A DNA stretch of 64,000 nt from Hypholoma sublateritium FD-334 SS-4 (GCA_000827495.1 KN817533.1:499751-563750), one strand, 5' to 3'; positions 42,414 through 54,388 are shown, numbered from the stretch's first letter. Notes: generated by a model from the letters alone, not told the origin. A program made the numbers and translations.

Positions 42414-45400
42414 ATGTCCGCCCAGCCCCCGACAAAGGTCAAGAAGATTACTCGCGCTCTCAAGTCAGCCACGCGGCTGCCCCGCGTCCCTGCTCTTCGT
42501 ACAGGCAGAGCTAGCGCAGCGCGCACAGCCCTGGTACCGCGCCCCGGGGAGCGACCTGTTGTCGTTCTTAAACTTCAAGTCATTGGATGTACAGATGTCC
42601 TCGCGAAGGACCTTGGGGGAACAAGCGATCCGTGAGTTATTTGTTCTCCAATGCTGAAGTACTAACCCTCGTTTAGCTTCGTCGTCATCACCTTCCTCAA
42701 TTCCCGCCAACAAACACATGTCTCAAAACGAACTCTCAACCCCACGTATGCAGCGAAGGATGCCACGTTCGAATTTCCCATCTACCTCTCGCTTGCGGAC
42801 CGTCTGGGCGTCATTGAGCTGGTCGCATGGGACAAGGACATCCTCAAGAAAGACTATCTCGGCGAGGTGGCCGTGCCTCTCGAACATTGGTTCAACGGCC
42901 GTGATTTTGGATTCGATCACCCGCGTAATGCAGTGCGTATGTTGCACTGTCAATCTTTCTACACCTGAGGCATGCATCCCTGCAGCCTTTCACCCTCGAC
43001 CTCGTTTCGACACATGCCGGGACCCCCAATGCTGGGAAGATCACCATCAAGCTCGGATTCGCCACCACCAGTTCGCACAATGTCTTGGAATTTGACGAAA
43101 TTTACAGAGAGCTAGTCAAGCGATCATGTCCATCGCTCATCTCCGCCCCTCCGGTCAGTGCTATCCGTTCTATATTAAACCTAAACCACACTAATTAACG
43201 TTGTAATGCCTATCTATATCTTGCCTTCCGATGAAATCACACGTATACTGCTTCGTTGCTGCTTTGTCACTTTTTCGTATCTAGACGGAAGGTGTTGGCA
43301 CCGTCAGGTCCACCTCAGCTGCTGGCGTGTCACAGCAGCTGCAGGACGATGGTGGTCTTTCCTCAGACTCGGACGACTCAGACAACGACGACGTCGAATT
43401 CGTCGAAGCATCAGACACCACGCCGCCTACCTCGGGTGGCCTGTCCGTCCCCAGCTCGCGCGCAGCTTCCCGGAGCCCCAAACCGCTGCTTGATCTGCAT
43501 GTACCTCCCGAAGCCGAAAGGGGCGTCCAAAGTTCCGCAGGCACCACCGACGCAGTTGCTTTGACCACCCCAGTAAGTATCAACACCAACACCGGCGGCA
43601 TTGCCGCCCGCCAGCCATACCCCGCACATCTCCTCCCCGAGATGCATATCCTCACGTCTTCGCCTGCGACGCCCACGCCTAGCTCGTCGCTCGCGACCAA
43701 CGGTGAGGAGACACCCTACCCCGCCGCGGGCATCGCGCTTCCCCTGCCTGCGTCTGCGTCGCCGTTGAGCCTGGGATGGAGGCGCAAAAGCGACTTTGAA
43801 TCAAATGATGAGAATGATATTGTCGGGATCGTAAAGCTTGAGATACAGAGCGCGGATGATCTCCCGCGCTTGGCGAACAGTGAGCCTGTTTTGATTTTTA
43901 TCTGCCTGTTCTTTTTCTCATAGTCCCTCAGTGATGCACACGGGATGGGACATGGACCCGTTCGTCGTCGTTTCATTTGGAAAAAAAATCTTCAGAACGC
44001 GTGTTATCCGTCATTCACGCTCGCCCATCTGGGATGAAAAGCTTCTTTTCCACGTGCGCCGGTACGAAACAGCGTTTCGCATTCAACTTACCGTCCTCGA
44101 CTGGGACAAGCTGTCTTCGAATGACCACGTCGGCGATGCAGGGCTGGATCTGAAGGAGCTTATTGATGCCGCCGCGCAGCCCGATCCGGTCACAGGTCTC
44201 TACAAGATGGACGGCACCGAAGGCGTTACACAAGAGGAAGGTATGAAGGAATTTTCGAGGCCACTTTTGACCGAGAAAAAGGTAACCTGGGAGATTAAGC
44301 ACTCTCCCGTTATTCGCTTCAAGTATGTTCACACCAGGTTTATTTTTATTTTTACTCATATTGAACATTCAGGGCAAAGTATCAGCCTTACGATGCCCTC
44401 CGCCAGCGTTTCTGGATGCAGTACCTTAAACAGTACGACACCGACGACACCGCCGCCCTCTCACATATCGAACTTACCTCAATGCTCGACTCTCTCGGCT
44501 CCACCCTCACGCGCTCCACGATCTCCTCATTCTTCATGCGCTACGGCAAGGACCCACACCGCGACGAGCTGACGTTCGATGAGGCCGTCGCGTGCCTTGA
44601 AGAGACGCTTGGGCGCCCCGACAGCGAGAAGAAGCGCCTCGACGCGGATGACGGCACGCCTGACCCCAGCATCAGCGTAACGCCCGTTCTCAGTGCTTCA
44701 GGTGCCCGCGGGGAGGAACTGCGCGTCGACCTTGCAGAACTCGACTTCTCTGGCGTCCCGCACGTCGCCGCCATGGGTGCGGACGGGCCTGGTGTGATGC
44801 CGCCGGTGTACGCCACGGAGCCGAGCCAACTACCACTCGCGGACGCTACTGCCGCCCCCGCTTGGATATGTAATGAGTCGTCTGACCTCAGCTCAGACGC
44901 TGAGGGAGAGGGCAAAGCATCGGTGTCCTCCTCCGCTATGTCCTCGCTACCTCCGGGACCGAGCACTGCCACCGGCCCGGCCCTCGCCGACGCTCCGGTC
45001 CCCACGGAGAAGAAGCCGCGTCGCAGGCAGTTCATGCGCACCACGCGCGCGTCGAAGCCGTCCCCCAGCGACGAAACGCCGCCGCCTCCGACTCCCTCCT
45101 GTGACGCGGACGGGAAAAATGACGCCGCTGTCGAGCGCTTGATAAATGTGAAGAACTGCCCTCTATGCCACCGCCCGCGGCTGAACGCGAAGTCCGAGAT
45201 GGACATCGTCACGCACCTCGCAATCTGCGCGAGCCAGGACTGGGGTCAGGTGGACCGCATCGTCGTGGGGAACTTCGTGACCGCGAACCAGGCACAGCGG
45301 AAGTGGTACACGAATATCATCGGGAAGGTGTCGGCCGGCGACTATCAGCTTGGAGCGAACTCGGCGAATATTATCGTGCAGAATAGGATGACAGGTCAGC

Positions 45401-46494
45401 TCGAGGAGGAGAAGATGCAGGTGTATGTGCGTTTGGGGATACGACTGTTGTACAAGGGTGCTACAAGCAGGATGGAGGGCGGGCGAGGTGTGTATCTGTA
45501 ATATTATTTCTGGTGCCTTACGCTGATAAGATCCTGAGCTCGCCGGCTGCTCAAGTCTCTGTCGATCAAGCAGGGCGTGAAGTACGACGACCCCGAATCT
45601 GCGGAGGGTATCTCAGCGTTTATTCAGTTCCATGGATTGAAAGTGGAGGAAATTCTTGATCCTCTCGACTCGTTCAGTAAGCACTACACAATATTTCTGA
45701 TGATATAAACTCATCGCAATACAGAAACGTTTAATGAGTTCTTTTACCGCAAGCTCAAACCGTCCGCACGCCCCATCGAGGACGTCAACGACCCGTACCG
45801 CCTCGTGAGCACCGCCGACTGTCGTCTGATGGCCTTCGAAAGCGTAAGCGAAGCGACACGGCTGTGGATCAAAGGCCTCGAATTCACAATTGCCCGTTTA
45901 CTTGGCGACGCGTACAAGGCTGACGCAGAGCGTTATACCGGCGGCGCACTCGCGATCTTCCGCCTGGCGCCGCAGGACTACCACCGCTTCCACTCGCCCG
46001 TAGAAGGCCGTATTGGAGCGATGACATACATCTCGGGCGAGTACTATACGGTCAATGTGCGTCTCATTCTATAAAATCACCCTGCGGAAGATGTTGATTG
46101 CCTATTCTTATACAGCCGCAAGCCATCCGCTCGTCGCTCGACGTGTATGGCGAAAACGCGCGGAAGATCGTGCCCATCGACAGTCCGCAGTTCGGGCGCG
46201 TCATGGCGGTCTGTGTCGGCGCGATGATGGTGGGCACGATCAAGACGACGGTCGAGGAGGGAGACTACGTGAAGAAGGGCCAAGAGTTCGGCTATTTCGC
46301 GTTTGGTACGCATTGGCTATTTTTCCCGCCTTCCAAATCTGATATATTCGCTTATAGGTGGTTCTACGATCGTCATTTTGTTTGAAAAGGGAAAGGTCGT
46401 CTGGGACGAGGATCTCCTTGTCAATGGGCGAGCGTCGCTGGAAACGCTGGTGCGTATGGGGATGGGGATTGGGTGCGGCCGTGCGAATGCGTAG
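42414..46494 (+). CDS. psd2: Phosphatidylserine decarboxylase proenzyme with two C2 domains and EF-hand (PSD2 type)
   Basis: Ten exons in phase (42414-42631, 42677-42932, 42986-43153, 43285-43879, 43932-44322, 44373-45487, 45539-45676, 45725-46056, 46116-46305, 46358-46494) give 1179 residues. Order: C2 domain from about residue 50 (VVVLKLQVIGCTDVLAKD), acidic Ser-rich linker, second C2 near 398-520 (VGIVKLEIQSADDLPRLAN; DPFVVVSFGKKIFRT), EF-hand-like region (YDTDDTAALSHIELTSML), low-complexity linker, then the catalytic domain (YTNIIGKVSAGDYQLGANSA, FHSPVEGRIGAM, VGAMMVGTI). The enzyme converts phosphatidylserine to phosphatidylethanolamine plus CO2 and self-cleaves at G-S-T to form the pyruvoyl group; GGST is at about 1135-1138 (Ser1137) with the ninth intron splitting the first Gly codon. 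The C2/EF-hand form is the endomembrane (Golgi/endosome) type, not the mitochondrial one. An in-frame ATG also exists at 42300. Confidence 0.95.
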
Positions 46495-47163
46495 ACGCGG
46501 TGTGTATTTAAAAAAGGTATTGCATATTTTTATTTCTACCTACGCATATAGCTATTTACATGTCGTGCTTATCACAAATGTATTCTCATCCTTGGAATTT
46601 GGGAACTGTATGTATATGATATATTATCTTTGCTACAGTACGCAATGATATATGACTCATGTGCATGAGGTTCGAACAAATGCCAGCATGTGATTATATG
46701 CAAGCAAAAAACCAAAGACAGACGCGTTCGACTCGTGCTTCATTCGTGTTTCTGTGCCTGGATTCCCGGAAAATTATATTCAATGGCGTGCGGGGTTTCC
46801 TATCTGTATTTTTAGATAAATGTGGACCCAAAAACTATTGAACGGACGCCTCTGACGCACATGCTGAACCTGCCAGTGCATAGTTACTGCTCGTCGCTTG
46901 TTTACTGCTACCGTGCTTGATCTACTCCCCCAGGCTGCGGCGTACGGAGTTCCTCAAACCGTACAACAGTCTGTGTGCGAAAGAGGTACCCTTACACACT
47001 GAAGCGTTCCATGCTTTAGAGGAAAACTCAAGCGACTGTCCCATGTCGATTGTATGAGAGAGTTGTCAAGTAAATAAAGTAGGCGAAGGACCAAAATAAA
47101 TTTACTGGATTTTCCAGCGAACTGTGTATAATTGTGATACACTGTGATTAGTGAATCAGATAT
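46495..47163. other. Spacer downstream of the decarboxylase gene
   Basis: AT-rich DNA with no gene seen; it presumably includes the 3' untranslated region and terminator of the upstream gene. Confidence 0.5.
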
Positions 47164-47166
47164 ATT

Positions 47167-47524
47167 AGGGCCAGTCAAAGTTAGCGATTATGAGAAAGAT
47201 TACGAAAAAGATTGTGGAAGGATTATGGAGTCGAAAATCGTGGGAGAATCCACCAGAATCATTAATCGTCGTGAATCCATGAAACGCCTCTGGAGGCGTT
47301 TATCGAGACGATTATCCCTCGATTCTGATTCTNGGTTGATTGTCGTNGTTGGAGGGATAATCCTTACTCAATCAGTCTGCAGTAATCCCTCAATAATCTT
47401 CGCTTAATCCTTTGAAAAATTTGACGGTCAAAGTTGAAATGGATTATGCAATGATTATGAAAAAGATGATCTTACAAGAATCACAGGTGAATGTTTTTCA
47501 TAATCCTTAACTTTGACTGGCCCT
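47167..47524. mobile_element. 358-bp miniature inverted-repeat element (MITE)
   Basis: The left end AGGGCCAGTCAAAGTTAGCG is matched by the right end read in reverse, AGGGCCAGTCAAAGTTAAGG, giving about 26 bp of TIR with two mismatches. ATT flanks both sides (47164-47166, 47525-47527), a 3-bp target duplication as in PIF/Harbinger-type elements, although the typical TTA/TAA is not exact. The interior has further dyads (CGCCTCTGGAGGCG at 47286-47299; GATTATCCCTC with GAGGGATAATC about 30 bp on) and two n bases (47333, 47347). It is non-coding. Confidence 0.75.
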
Positions 47525-47527
47525 ATT

Positions 47528-49123
47528 ATTCAAGAATACGACGTTTGAAATAATCGCAGGGGAATGCTAGTGGCCGCTGAATATGGGGCGGCCGGGTGGA
47601 CGGCCCGACATGGTGGTCTGTGCGCAGTGATGGACTGAAGTCTGTCACTGCTGCTTTGCTTTCTTCCTTCGAAACGCTGCGCCCATGGACTGCCGCTACG
47701 CAAAGAACTGCCGGCCGCCTTTCCGCGAGCCAATGGTGCATATATTGATGTGTACGAATCATATTCTGCCTAGCATTTATCTAACAGTAAACGTTGTACA
47801 GAAACTGAAACGTAGCACATTCGCAAATCCAGTAGCTTGTTTCGCTGCTGGTGACCTTCGACCCGCCTTCTGACTCGCCGCGCCGCCACTCAAGCAGACA
47901 GGCAGACACCCAATGTGTCACATCTTTGGTGCGTCGTCGTCCGGTCCATCCACCACCACTGCTCTCCCCCACCTTTCCGCGCGCACACCCCACCCGCAGC
48001 GCAGCGCTACGACACTGTCGACTCGACCGCGCGAACGCCCGATGCGTACGTGTGTTCACATGTACGCACACTCGCGGGGATTTGCCGCAGAGTTTTCATC
48101 GGCCTGTGCTACGTACGTGGGGGTCCGCTTTTCAGCGTCCAATATGCCAGCGGTTGGACGATGACTTCATCGTAGTGGCGGAAAGGGCGCCGTTAGCGTG
48201 TGCGTGGTACCACTTCCACATTTTTTTTTCGCCTCGTCGTCTCTTTTTGGGCGATCGCTGACATGTACTTGCATCCGCAGCAGATATACACCGTCAGTCT
48301 GTCGCCTCTGGGCATTCTGTGCTCCCCCGCGCCCGCGCCGCGCTTTCGGTGCGGGGCGCTCGAAGCGTTTGGGGCGCGGAGGCATTTTATCATTCCCCGA
48401 GAGTGATAAATGATATTCATGAGGTGTGTATACGCCGTGCGCGTGTACCCTTGTATACGTGTATACTCCCTCATCCAACTTAACGGCGTGCGTTCTTGCT
48501 CAGCACGCCTCACCGTCTCATCAGCTCGACGCATGTCCGCGCCGCCTGCTGGCTGGTGCGGATCCAGCCTCGTCCCTTACCCTGGAGATGGGATATAATC
48601 TCAGGTCCCAACTCTCAACGGGCATGTAGACCCACAACCGGCCATCTGTGCAAACCATATCCGGAGGGGAGTGGCACCGCTTAGCGCTGCGCTTTTCTAT
48701 CCTCCCAAAAATGTTATGCGTCTGGCACGATCCTGGTAGCACTGCTAGGTCATCCTACATGTATATTACGATGTACAATGGTGATGATTTACTCCGCTGC
48801 ATTAATCAAGGTTAACTCAGTGTTACTCCTCAGCGAAGCAGGAGTGGCCTGTACACGGAACACGGGCCAGAAAGGCGTCCTCATAGTGGCGATGGCCGTT
48901 GGCCCGCTATATGGCCTGTGGCGGGACAAAAAGATTTATAATGTGATTATACAGGCCCAGCTTGGGCCATCTGGCGGCGAGGATTGTATGTCAAAAGGCA
49001 TGTGGGTACCAAGGCATCCATGGCCAGCCGGAGATATCAGCGGCGCTTTGGACCGGCCTCGCGTACATGTTCGACTGTCAAAGGGCGCTGTGGCGTACAA
49101 AGGGAGAAAGCGCACAGAAGTGA
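47528..49123. other. 1.6 kb without a recognised gene
   Basis: The left part (47.5-48.7 kb) is CG-rich with chance-like frames. At 48778-49128 a plus-strand frame of 116 codons is open but lacks any recognisable motif and runs into the promoter of the next gene. No terminal repeats were identified. Confidence 0.45.
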
Positions 49124-49129
49124 TATAAG
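49124..49129 (+). promoter_or_regulatory. TATA-like box of the 49190 gene
   Basis: TATAAG within GTGATATAAGACGG lies about 60 bp before the ATG, a usual distance for fungal genes with short leaders. Confidence 0.45.
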
Positions 49130-49189
49130 ACGGCCTTGGTTTCTCGCGAGCGATACAGAAATCCCCCCGCCCGCTTCAAATTAGCCAAC

Positions 49190-50586
49190 ATGTTCGCGCC
49201 CGCCTACANCCAGTACTTCATGCCGGCACCCGAGCCGGCGTACTATAATCCTATTNTAGAAAGCGTATTATCGCCTGCATTCCTACAGAATGCATCCCAC
49301 TTCGAGGCAAGTTACATCCCGGCNAATCACCAGCCAACGCCAAACAACAGTACGTATCATTCCCCGTCTCGGAAAACGATAAGGATGCTCATACAATCAT
49401 CGTCAATCTAGAATTCGCGTCTTTTTCTTGGTCACCAGCGCCTACATCTGCGCCCGCCTTCAGACAGTACTCACCACTACCGCCTACGTATCCCACCGCC
49501 GTGCTCGCGCCTCTGGCGCCCGCACCTCTCTTGTTCAATCGATCTACGCCTGTTTATCCAAGGCTGTCAGATGCACCGCCGTCCCACTCTCCTGTCGCGA
49601 TACGAGCCACTCGCGGACGCAAACNCTCCACCCGTCGAGCGACATCACCGCTTCGTGTCCCGCCCACGCTCATCGTATCCGAGTACCCGCTCCCTGGATA
49701 CGAGGCGCGTCTACCAGCATGGGACTGGGAGCCTGTCCTTCGTCAATGGCGGAACCAACCAGCCCGCTGCAACGGAGCTATGCAGAACCTTGAGCTTCCG
49801 CAACGTATGTGTTGTTGTTTTCGGTCGCATGGGTCTTGCTTATCCGTATTCTGCGCAGTTTCTGAAGCGGATATTATTGTGCTTGCGCAATCACCTTTCA
49901 TCCAGCAGATATTGGATGAATGTGAGTTGATAATCGCTTGAAACGGCGGTTGCATTGGCCGATTCAGGTATAGGGGATCCCCCAGTGGATGTTGAGACAC
50001 ATCCAATAGTAAACAGCAGTTCCCTCAATGACGAGGAAAATGCCAGTACGCATAATATATTTGACCTGCCCACCGGATCTGGTCAAGGCCAGAGCTCCGG
50101 CGAAAGTGGGACAGGGCATGTCACCCCGCAGCCACAGCAAGGCCAAAAGTAATTATGCGCGACAATTTCCTTATGAAAGAGTAAAAGGCTGACTGGAATA
50201 ACAATGGCGAAAGGAGGATGGGCGACGACTCACTGGACGCCGACGCGATATCAGACAGGCCACCCCTGCTGAAGAGAAGTGAGTTTCCCGCATTCTCGTT
50301 GATTTCACGTTCTCATTGGAACTTCAGGATATCGCACTAGGAAACAGAGAGCGGATGTCTTCATCTTTTATCAGCCTAAAGGAGAGGGTCAGTATATTCG
50401 ACATGATGCGAGTTGATCTCCACTAACCAGAATTTCAGGGGTGACAAGATCCAATGGGAAGAGAAAAATGGGTGACAGAGAGGAGGACGAGCCCGACTCA
50501 CGGGCAAGGAAGACAGGTAAATCTGCCCCGTTCGTTTGCAATGTGATTTTCTGACTGTCGTTGCAGTGTGTCTTGCGCCGGAATGA
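49190..50586 (+). CDS. Eight-exon orphan protein, unknown function
   Basis: Eight exons splice in phase (49190-49349, 49439-49804, 49859-49921, 49968-50148, 50217-50278, 50328-50387, 50439-50516, 50567-50586) to 329 residues; preserved phase across seven GT..AG introns is the main support. The start follows a TATA-like box by about 60 bp (CAACATGTTC context). The protein starts MFAPAY, is Pro/Tyr/Ala-rich to about residue 170, has a more ordered part (LPAWDWEPVLRQW; ADIIVLAQSPFIQQILDEC), then a Ser/Gly/Gln-rich stretch and a basic C-terminal region (RYRTRKQRADVF; SNGKRKMGDREED) that could be nuclear-localising. No family recognised. The fourth intron's acceptor (GGAG) is poor and chosen for phase. 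Four n bases fall in exons (49209, 49256, 49324, 49625), so some residues are undetermined. Confidence 0.6.
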
Positions 50587-51240
50587 GAATCTATGGAACA
50601 GTGGCGTTAGATATAAACCATCACCGTGGAAGAATACTACCCAATATCCAATCCACGAACACCATCGTCGTTGATAACGACGCCGCTCTCCAGCACGAAC
50701 ACCTACAGAAAAGTGAACATCGGTGTACGTTGTGTGACATGCCGCTTACCGAGTACTTGGTAGGACTAAGAGATATCCTGAANGTGCAACGCGATGGCGG
50801 GAGGTATGAGTCCCTACAGCTTGCTCTAGGTATAGGTGTGGGTAGAGAGGGATTATCGATGGTGATGGATAGATTCGAAGCGAGACGCGTCAACGTCCTG
50901 AAGAGTATCCCAGGGCCCTTGTCCTGAAATAGATAAGCACGTGATTCTCCGCATCTTCCCGGCCTTCTCCGGCGATGCCCCGCTGCCGCATCCGTTGACC
51001 GAAAGACAGCCTTGTCGCGTTGTTTTCGCGTTTAACAAACGCAGAATTGGCTCTGGGCTGACATTAAATACATAGCCCGCCAGTGTGCACGCGAATTTAT
51101 ATTTTACATCTCTCCCTCTGTGATCACAAATTAATCACAAATGTTCCCGATTCTTTTTCTATAATATTATTCCAATGGCGATTGAGAATGTAACTACGAA
51201 TTTTTTGACCGAGAGGTGGAAGTCTGACGGCGAAAATTGA
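50587..51240. other. Spacer with an unassigned open frame
   Basis: Directly after the orphan gene's stop, a plus-strand frame stays open to 50927 (YGTVALDINHHRGRILPNIQ near its start, RCTLCDMPLTEYLVGLRDIL later). It overlaps the last exon in another frame and could belong to an alternative 3' end of the same gene. Nothing else is seen. Confidence 0.35.
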
Positions 51241-51513
51241 GAACAACAAGTACCTGAGCAAGGAGAATACTGCCCTTTCTTTCAGCCACGCAAAATACCA
51301 GGCTCTCTTCGCTCGACCACTTCAGAATATCCATGGGTTACTGAGAGAGAATACGCGAAAGAGGAGTACCGAGTACCGACGCAGCCGACGTACTGGACGA
51401 ACAAGCGCGGCATCGTCATAGAATATGCGGCGCAGACGATAATTATGAATAACAGTTATGAGGCGCAGTTATTGAAGTCCATCATCGACGAATTTCCGAA
51501 AGAAAATCGTTGA
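51241..51513 (+). CDS. Open exon-like frame of 90 codons, unknown
   Basis: The frame after a TGA at 51238 stays open to TGA at 51511-51513 and has a protein-like composition (YPWVTEREYAKEEYRVPTQP; TYWTNKRGIVIEYAAQTIIM; LLKSIIDEFPKENR). It has no early ATG; ACAAG just before 51251 could be a 3' splice site, with upstream exons not identified. It may be the last exon of a small gene or a fragment. No family is recognised. Confidence 0.3.
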   Translation, partial: EQQVPEQGEYCPFFQPRKIPGSLRSTTSEYPWVTEREYAKEEYRVPTQPTYWTNKRGIVIEYAAQTIIMNNSYEAQLLKSIIDEFPKENR

Positions 51514-51713
51514 ATAAAGTACAGTCACGCCAGTCCCTCAGATTTAGATAACGATATTTATTATTAATGATACAGTCGAGCAACCACCTGTGATAAAATC
51601 GAGCTGATTATAACGGTCGAACAGCTAAGCGTATCATCATTGCATCAGGATCCACAGAGCAACACAGCCGCCCACCACATATCTACCTTGTACCTAAATT
51701 TAAATACCCCAAC

Positions 51714-51720
51714 ATATAAG
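51714..51720 (+). promoter_or_regulatory. TATA box of the first proline-rich secreted protein
   Basis: ATATAAG lies 59 bp upstream of the ATG. The stretch that follows, ending AGAGCCGGCCTCCC, closely matches the leader of the paralogous gene at 54457, supporting a shared promoter/leader origin. Confidence 0.55.
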
Positions 51721-51772
51721 AGAGCAGAGACGCGCCAGAAATCCTTAGAGCCGGCCTCCCATCACCCCAAAA

Positions 51773-52792
51773 ATGATCATGCGCTGGACGCACCTCATCC
51801 TCCTCGCCGCGCTGCACACGGCGGCGCTCCCAGCCGCCGCGTATCCGCCGTACTACAGAAGCGGCTACGGCGAGCCGCACCCGGAGCCGGTCGTGCCGTT
51901 CGTACCGCCCTCGCCGTACTACCGCCCGTCGCCGCCGCCGCCGGTGCATCACGCGCCGTACGTCGCCCCGCGCCCGCGGCGCGACTCCGTCCCCGCTCGG
52001 CCGCGCCGGAACTCGTATGTGCCGCCGTCGATGCCGCCGTCGCAGCCGTTCCCGCACCTCCCGCATCCGCCGCCGCCGCCCCTCGATGCGTTCGGCCGGC
52101 CGGCGTACCCCCGCACGCGGCACGACTCGCAGGGCGCGGCGCGCACCAAGCACCCGCACCCCGCGCGGAGCGGTACGGTAGACACTGCGCACCTGCCGCC
52201 TGGGTTCCAGTGGTACGCGGACCCGCACGGCGCACACACCCCGTACGCGCCAGACGGCGCGCACCCCGCGGCGTTCCAGCCCTCGTTCCACGGACACGCG
52301 CCGGTGCACCGTCCGCCCCACCCCATCAACGCGTTCGTCCCCCCCGTGCCGGAAGTCAACCCGTTCCTACCGCCCGGGCACCCCGCGCACGCTACGCCTC
52401 CCGCTCCAGCATTCAACCCGTTCCTCCCCCCCGGGCACCCGGGCCACCACGCGCCCCCCGCCCATCCCCACCCCAACCATCCCGCACGCCCCGTCCCCCC
52501 CTCCGCCCGCGTCCCCCCCGCGCTCGGCCACCCCCTCTACGAGAAGTACGGCAACCCGAACTACGGCCTCCCCGCCGACGCGCACATCGACGCGTACAAG
52601 CGCCCGCCGCACGCGCGCATTGATCCGGCTGTTGCGAAGGAGCCGTATGAGGGGAACCCGCTTGGGATTACGCAGCCTGGAATTTGGGGGCACGCGCGTC
52701 CGGGGGATTGGGATGGGCATTGGGAAGGAGAGGCGTCGTCGGCGCGTCGGCATGCGGCTGATTATAAGGGGAAACAACCTGTTCGTCATTGA
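51773..52792 (+). CDS. Proline-rich secreted protein, paralogue 1
   Basis: Single exon of 339 residues from the first ATG; the second Met (MRWTHL, 51779) aligns with the start of the paralogue and is the likelier initiation site. A signal peptide (MRWTHLILLAALHTAALPAA) is followed by a mature protein very rich in Pro, His, Ala and Tyr (YYRPSPPPPVHH, PFLPPGHPAHATPPAP with a second PFLPPGHPGH copy). No Cys-rich or catalytic domain is visible. The end (GNPLGITQPGIWGHARPGDW) is less repetitive. A secreted, cell-wall-associated or extracellular structural role is inferred from composition only. It shares signal peptide, leader sequence and length with the gene at 54457, with a tandem repeat array between them, implying local duplication. 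Confidence 0.7.
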   Translation: MIMRWTHLILLAALHTAALPAAAYPPYYRSGYGEPHPEPVVPFVPPSPYYRPSPPPPVHHAPYVAPRPRRDSVPARPRRNSYVPPSMPPSQPFPHLPHPPPPPLDAFGRPAYPRTRHDSQGAARTKHPHPARSGTVDTAHLPPGFQWYADPHGAHTPYAPDGAHPAAFQPSFHGHAPVHRPPHPINAFVPPVPEVNPFLPPGHPAHATPPAPAFNPFLPPGHPGHHAPPAHPHPNHPARPVPPSARVPPALGHPLYEKYGNPNYGLPADAHIDAYKRPPHARIDPAVAKEPYEGNPLGITQPGIWGHARPGDWDGHWEGEASSARRHAADYKGKQPVRH

Positions 52793-54250
52793 ACTAGGAG
52801 ATGAATTTGGTATTTTCTTGGGGACGGGTGGAATATGCTATGTACGATATGTAAGAGTCATGTACTACGGCATCGGGCGTTCTGTATGCAGCGAGCCCAC
52901 TAGCATATTTGGTTCATTTGGTTCCAGCGCGCTTTCACGTCTCCGCATGCTGAAAAATTACAGGTGGGCGGTAGGTGCATCTAAGGCAGATTGTACCGTA
53001 CATCGAAGATAAAGACAGAGCGATGCTCAGCGCCCAGCGCGCATTTTCTAGAGAACTTCACACTTCGCGTGCCTGGGTGACCACGGACAGCCTGTCAACC
53101 AATCGTGCATCCTTACCCTGTTAGTATATGCGGCTCGAAATAAACTAGTATGTACTGGAGACCAGGCGATTAATCACGCTGTGCGTATAGTGACTTTAGA
53201 GCCGCATTGAAAGCGATTTATTCAATTTTATGTAGATGTATGCACTGTCACCGGTACTTATCTGGACTTCGTCGTTCTTTCTGCGGCGCTGCCCAAGGAC
53301 ACGCCATTCCAATGCTCAGAGCGTGAATTTTACAGCCTAAATACAATGCGGAACCTATTGAAGCGCAAAAGATAAGAGAGATCCGCAATTTTGGACCATC
53401 GCGTTTCAGACATCTGTACTACGGAATTGTGTGTTCAGTGCGCAGCGATCTGATGACTCGTATGTTTATTTTATTTGGTTCCAGTGCGCTTTCATGCTTC
53501 TGCAGGCTGAAAAATTTGATGTTGGTGGTAGGTGTATCTTCACCAACCTGTCCCATACATCGAAAAATACAGGCGATGCTCAGCGCTCCGCGCACATTCG
53601 CCGCAGAACTTCACACTTCGCGTACCGCGTCGCCTACGCAGGACCTGGAGGCCAACCGCGCATGTTTAATTTGTAAGCACACGTAGCTAGGGGAATTTAT
53701 TAGATGAAGGTGCTTTCTTGGGGAACGGGTGGAATAATCTATGCACGATATGTTTGAGTAATATACTACGTCGCACGCTCAGTAAGCAGCGATCCGGCTA
53801 GCATATTCAATCCATTTGGCTCCTGGGCGCTTTCACGCTTCCACAGGCTGCAAAATTTATGTTAGTGGTAGGTGCATTTTATGCAGCCTTTCTCGCACAT
53901 CGAAAATAAATGCAGAACGATACGCGGCGCTCAGCGCACTTTTTCCAGAGAGCTTCACACGTTTCGTACGGCGGAGATCACGGGCTGAGGCGCGGGATGC
54001 AGACATACACTGGAAATAAATGCAGAGTGATGCTCAACGCCCCCGCGCACATTCGCAACAGAACTTCGCACTTCGCGTGCCGGGGCGACCGCGGAGGGCC
54101 TGAGCGCCAGGGGTTGAAATGAACTGGATACTAAACAGTTAATCAGTGAATGGAGAGCGGCGTCGTACGACTGATTTTATCTTATGTAGATCTTTGCACA
54201 GTTACTAGCTTCTGAATCTCGCCGTTCTTTCCACGGCGCTGCCCGGCCTT
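52793..54250. repeat. Tandem array of diverged 300-bp repeats between the two secreted-protein genes
   Basis: At least three near-complete copies and one partial copy occur in direct orientation: about 52795-53110, 53395-53690, 53697-53990 and 54003-54115. Shared landmarks in order are CTTGGGGA(C/A)CGGGTGGAAT (first and third copies), TACTACG, GCAGCGA, TTTGGTTCCAG(C/T)GCGCTTTCA, GCTGAAAAATT, GGTAGGTGCAT, ACATCGAA, GCTCAGCGC and CTTCACACTTCGCG. A second alternating element (TTATGTAGAT...GCCGTTCTTTC.CGGCGCTGCCC) appears at about 53230-53295 and 54180-54240. There is no coding sequence. Confidence 0.75.
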
Positions 54251-54388
54251 TTGAAGAGAAAAATATCAGAAGAATCCGTTATTTTGCCCCATCGCGTTTC
54301 ACACGTCAGTGGACAGCCTACACACCCACACATCCACAAAGCAGTCCACATCAACGATCCTTGTTCTATTTTAACAAACCCGAACACG

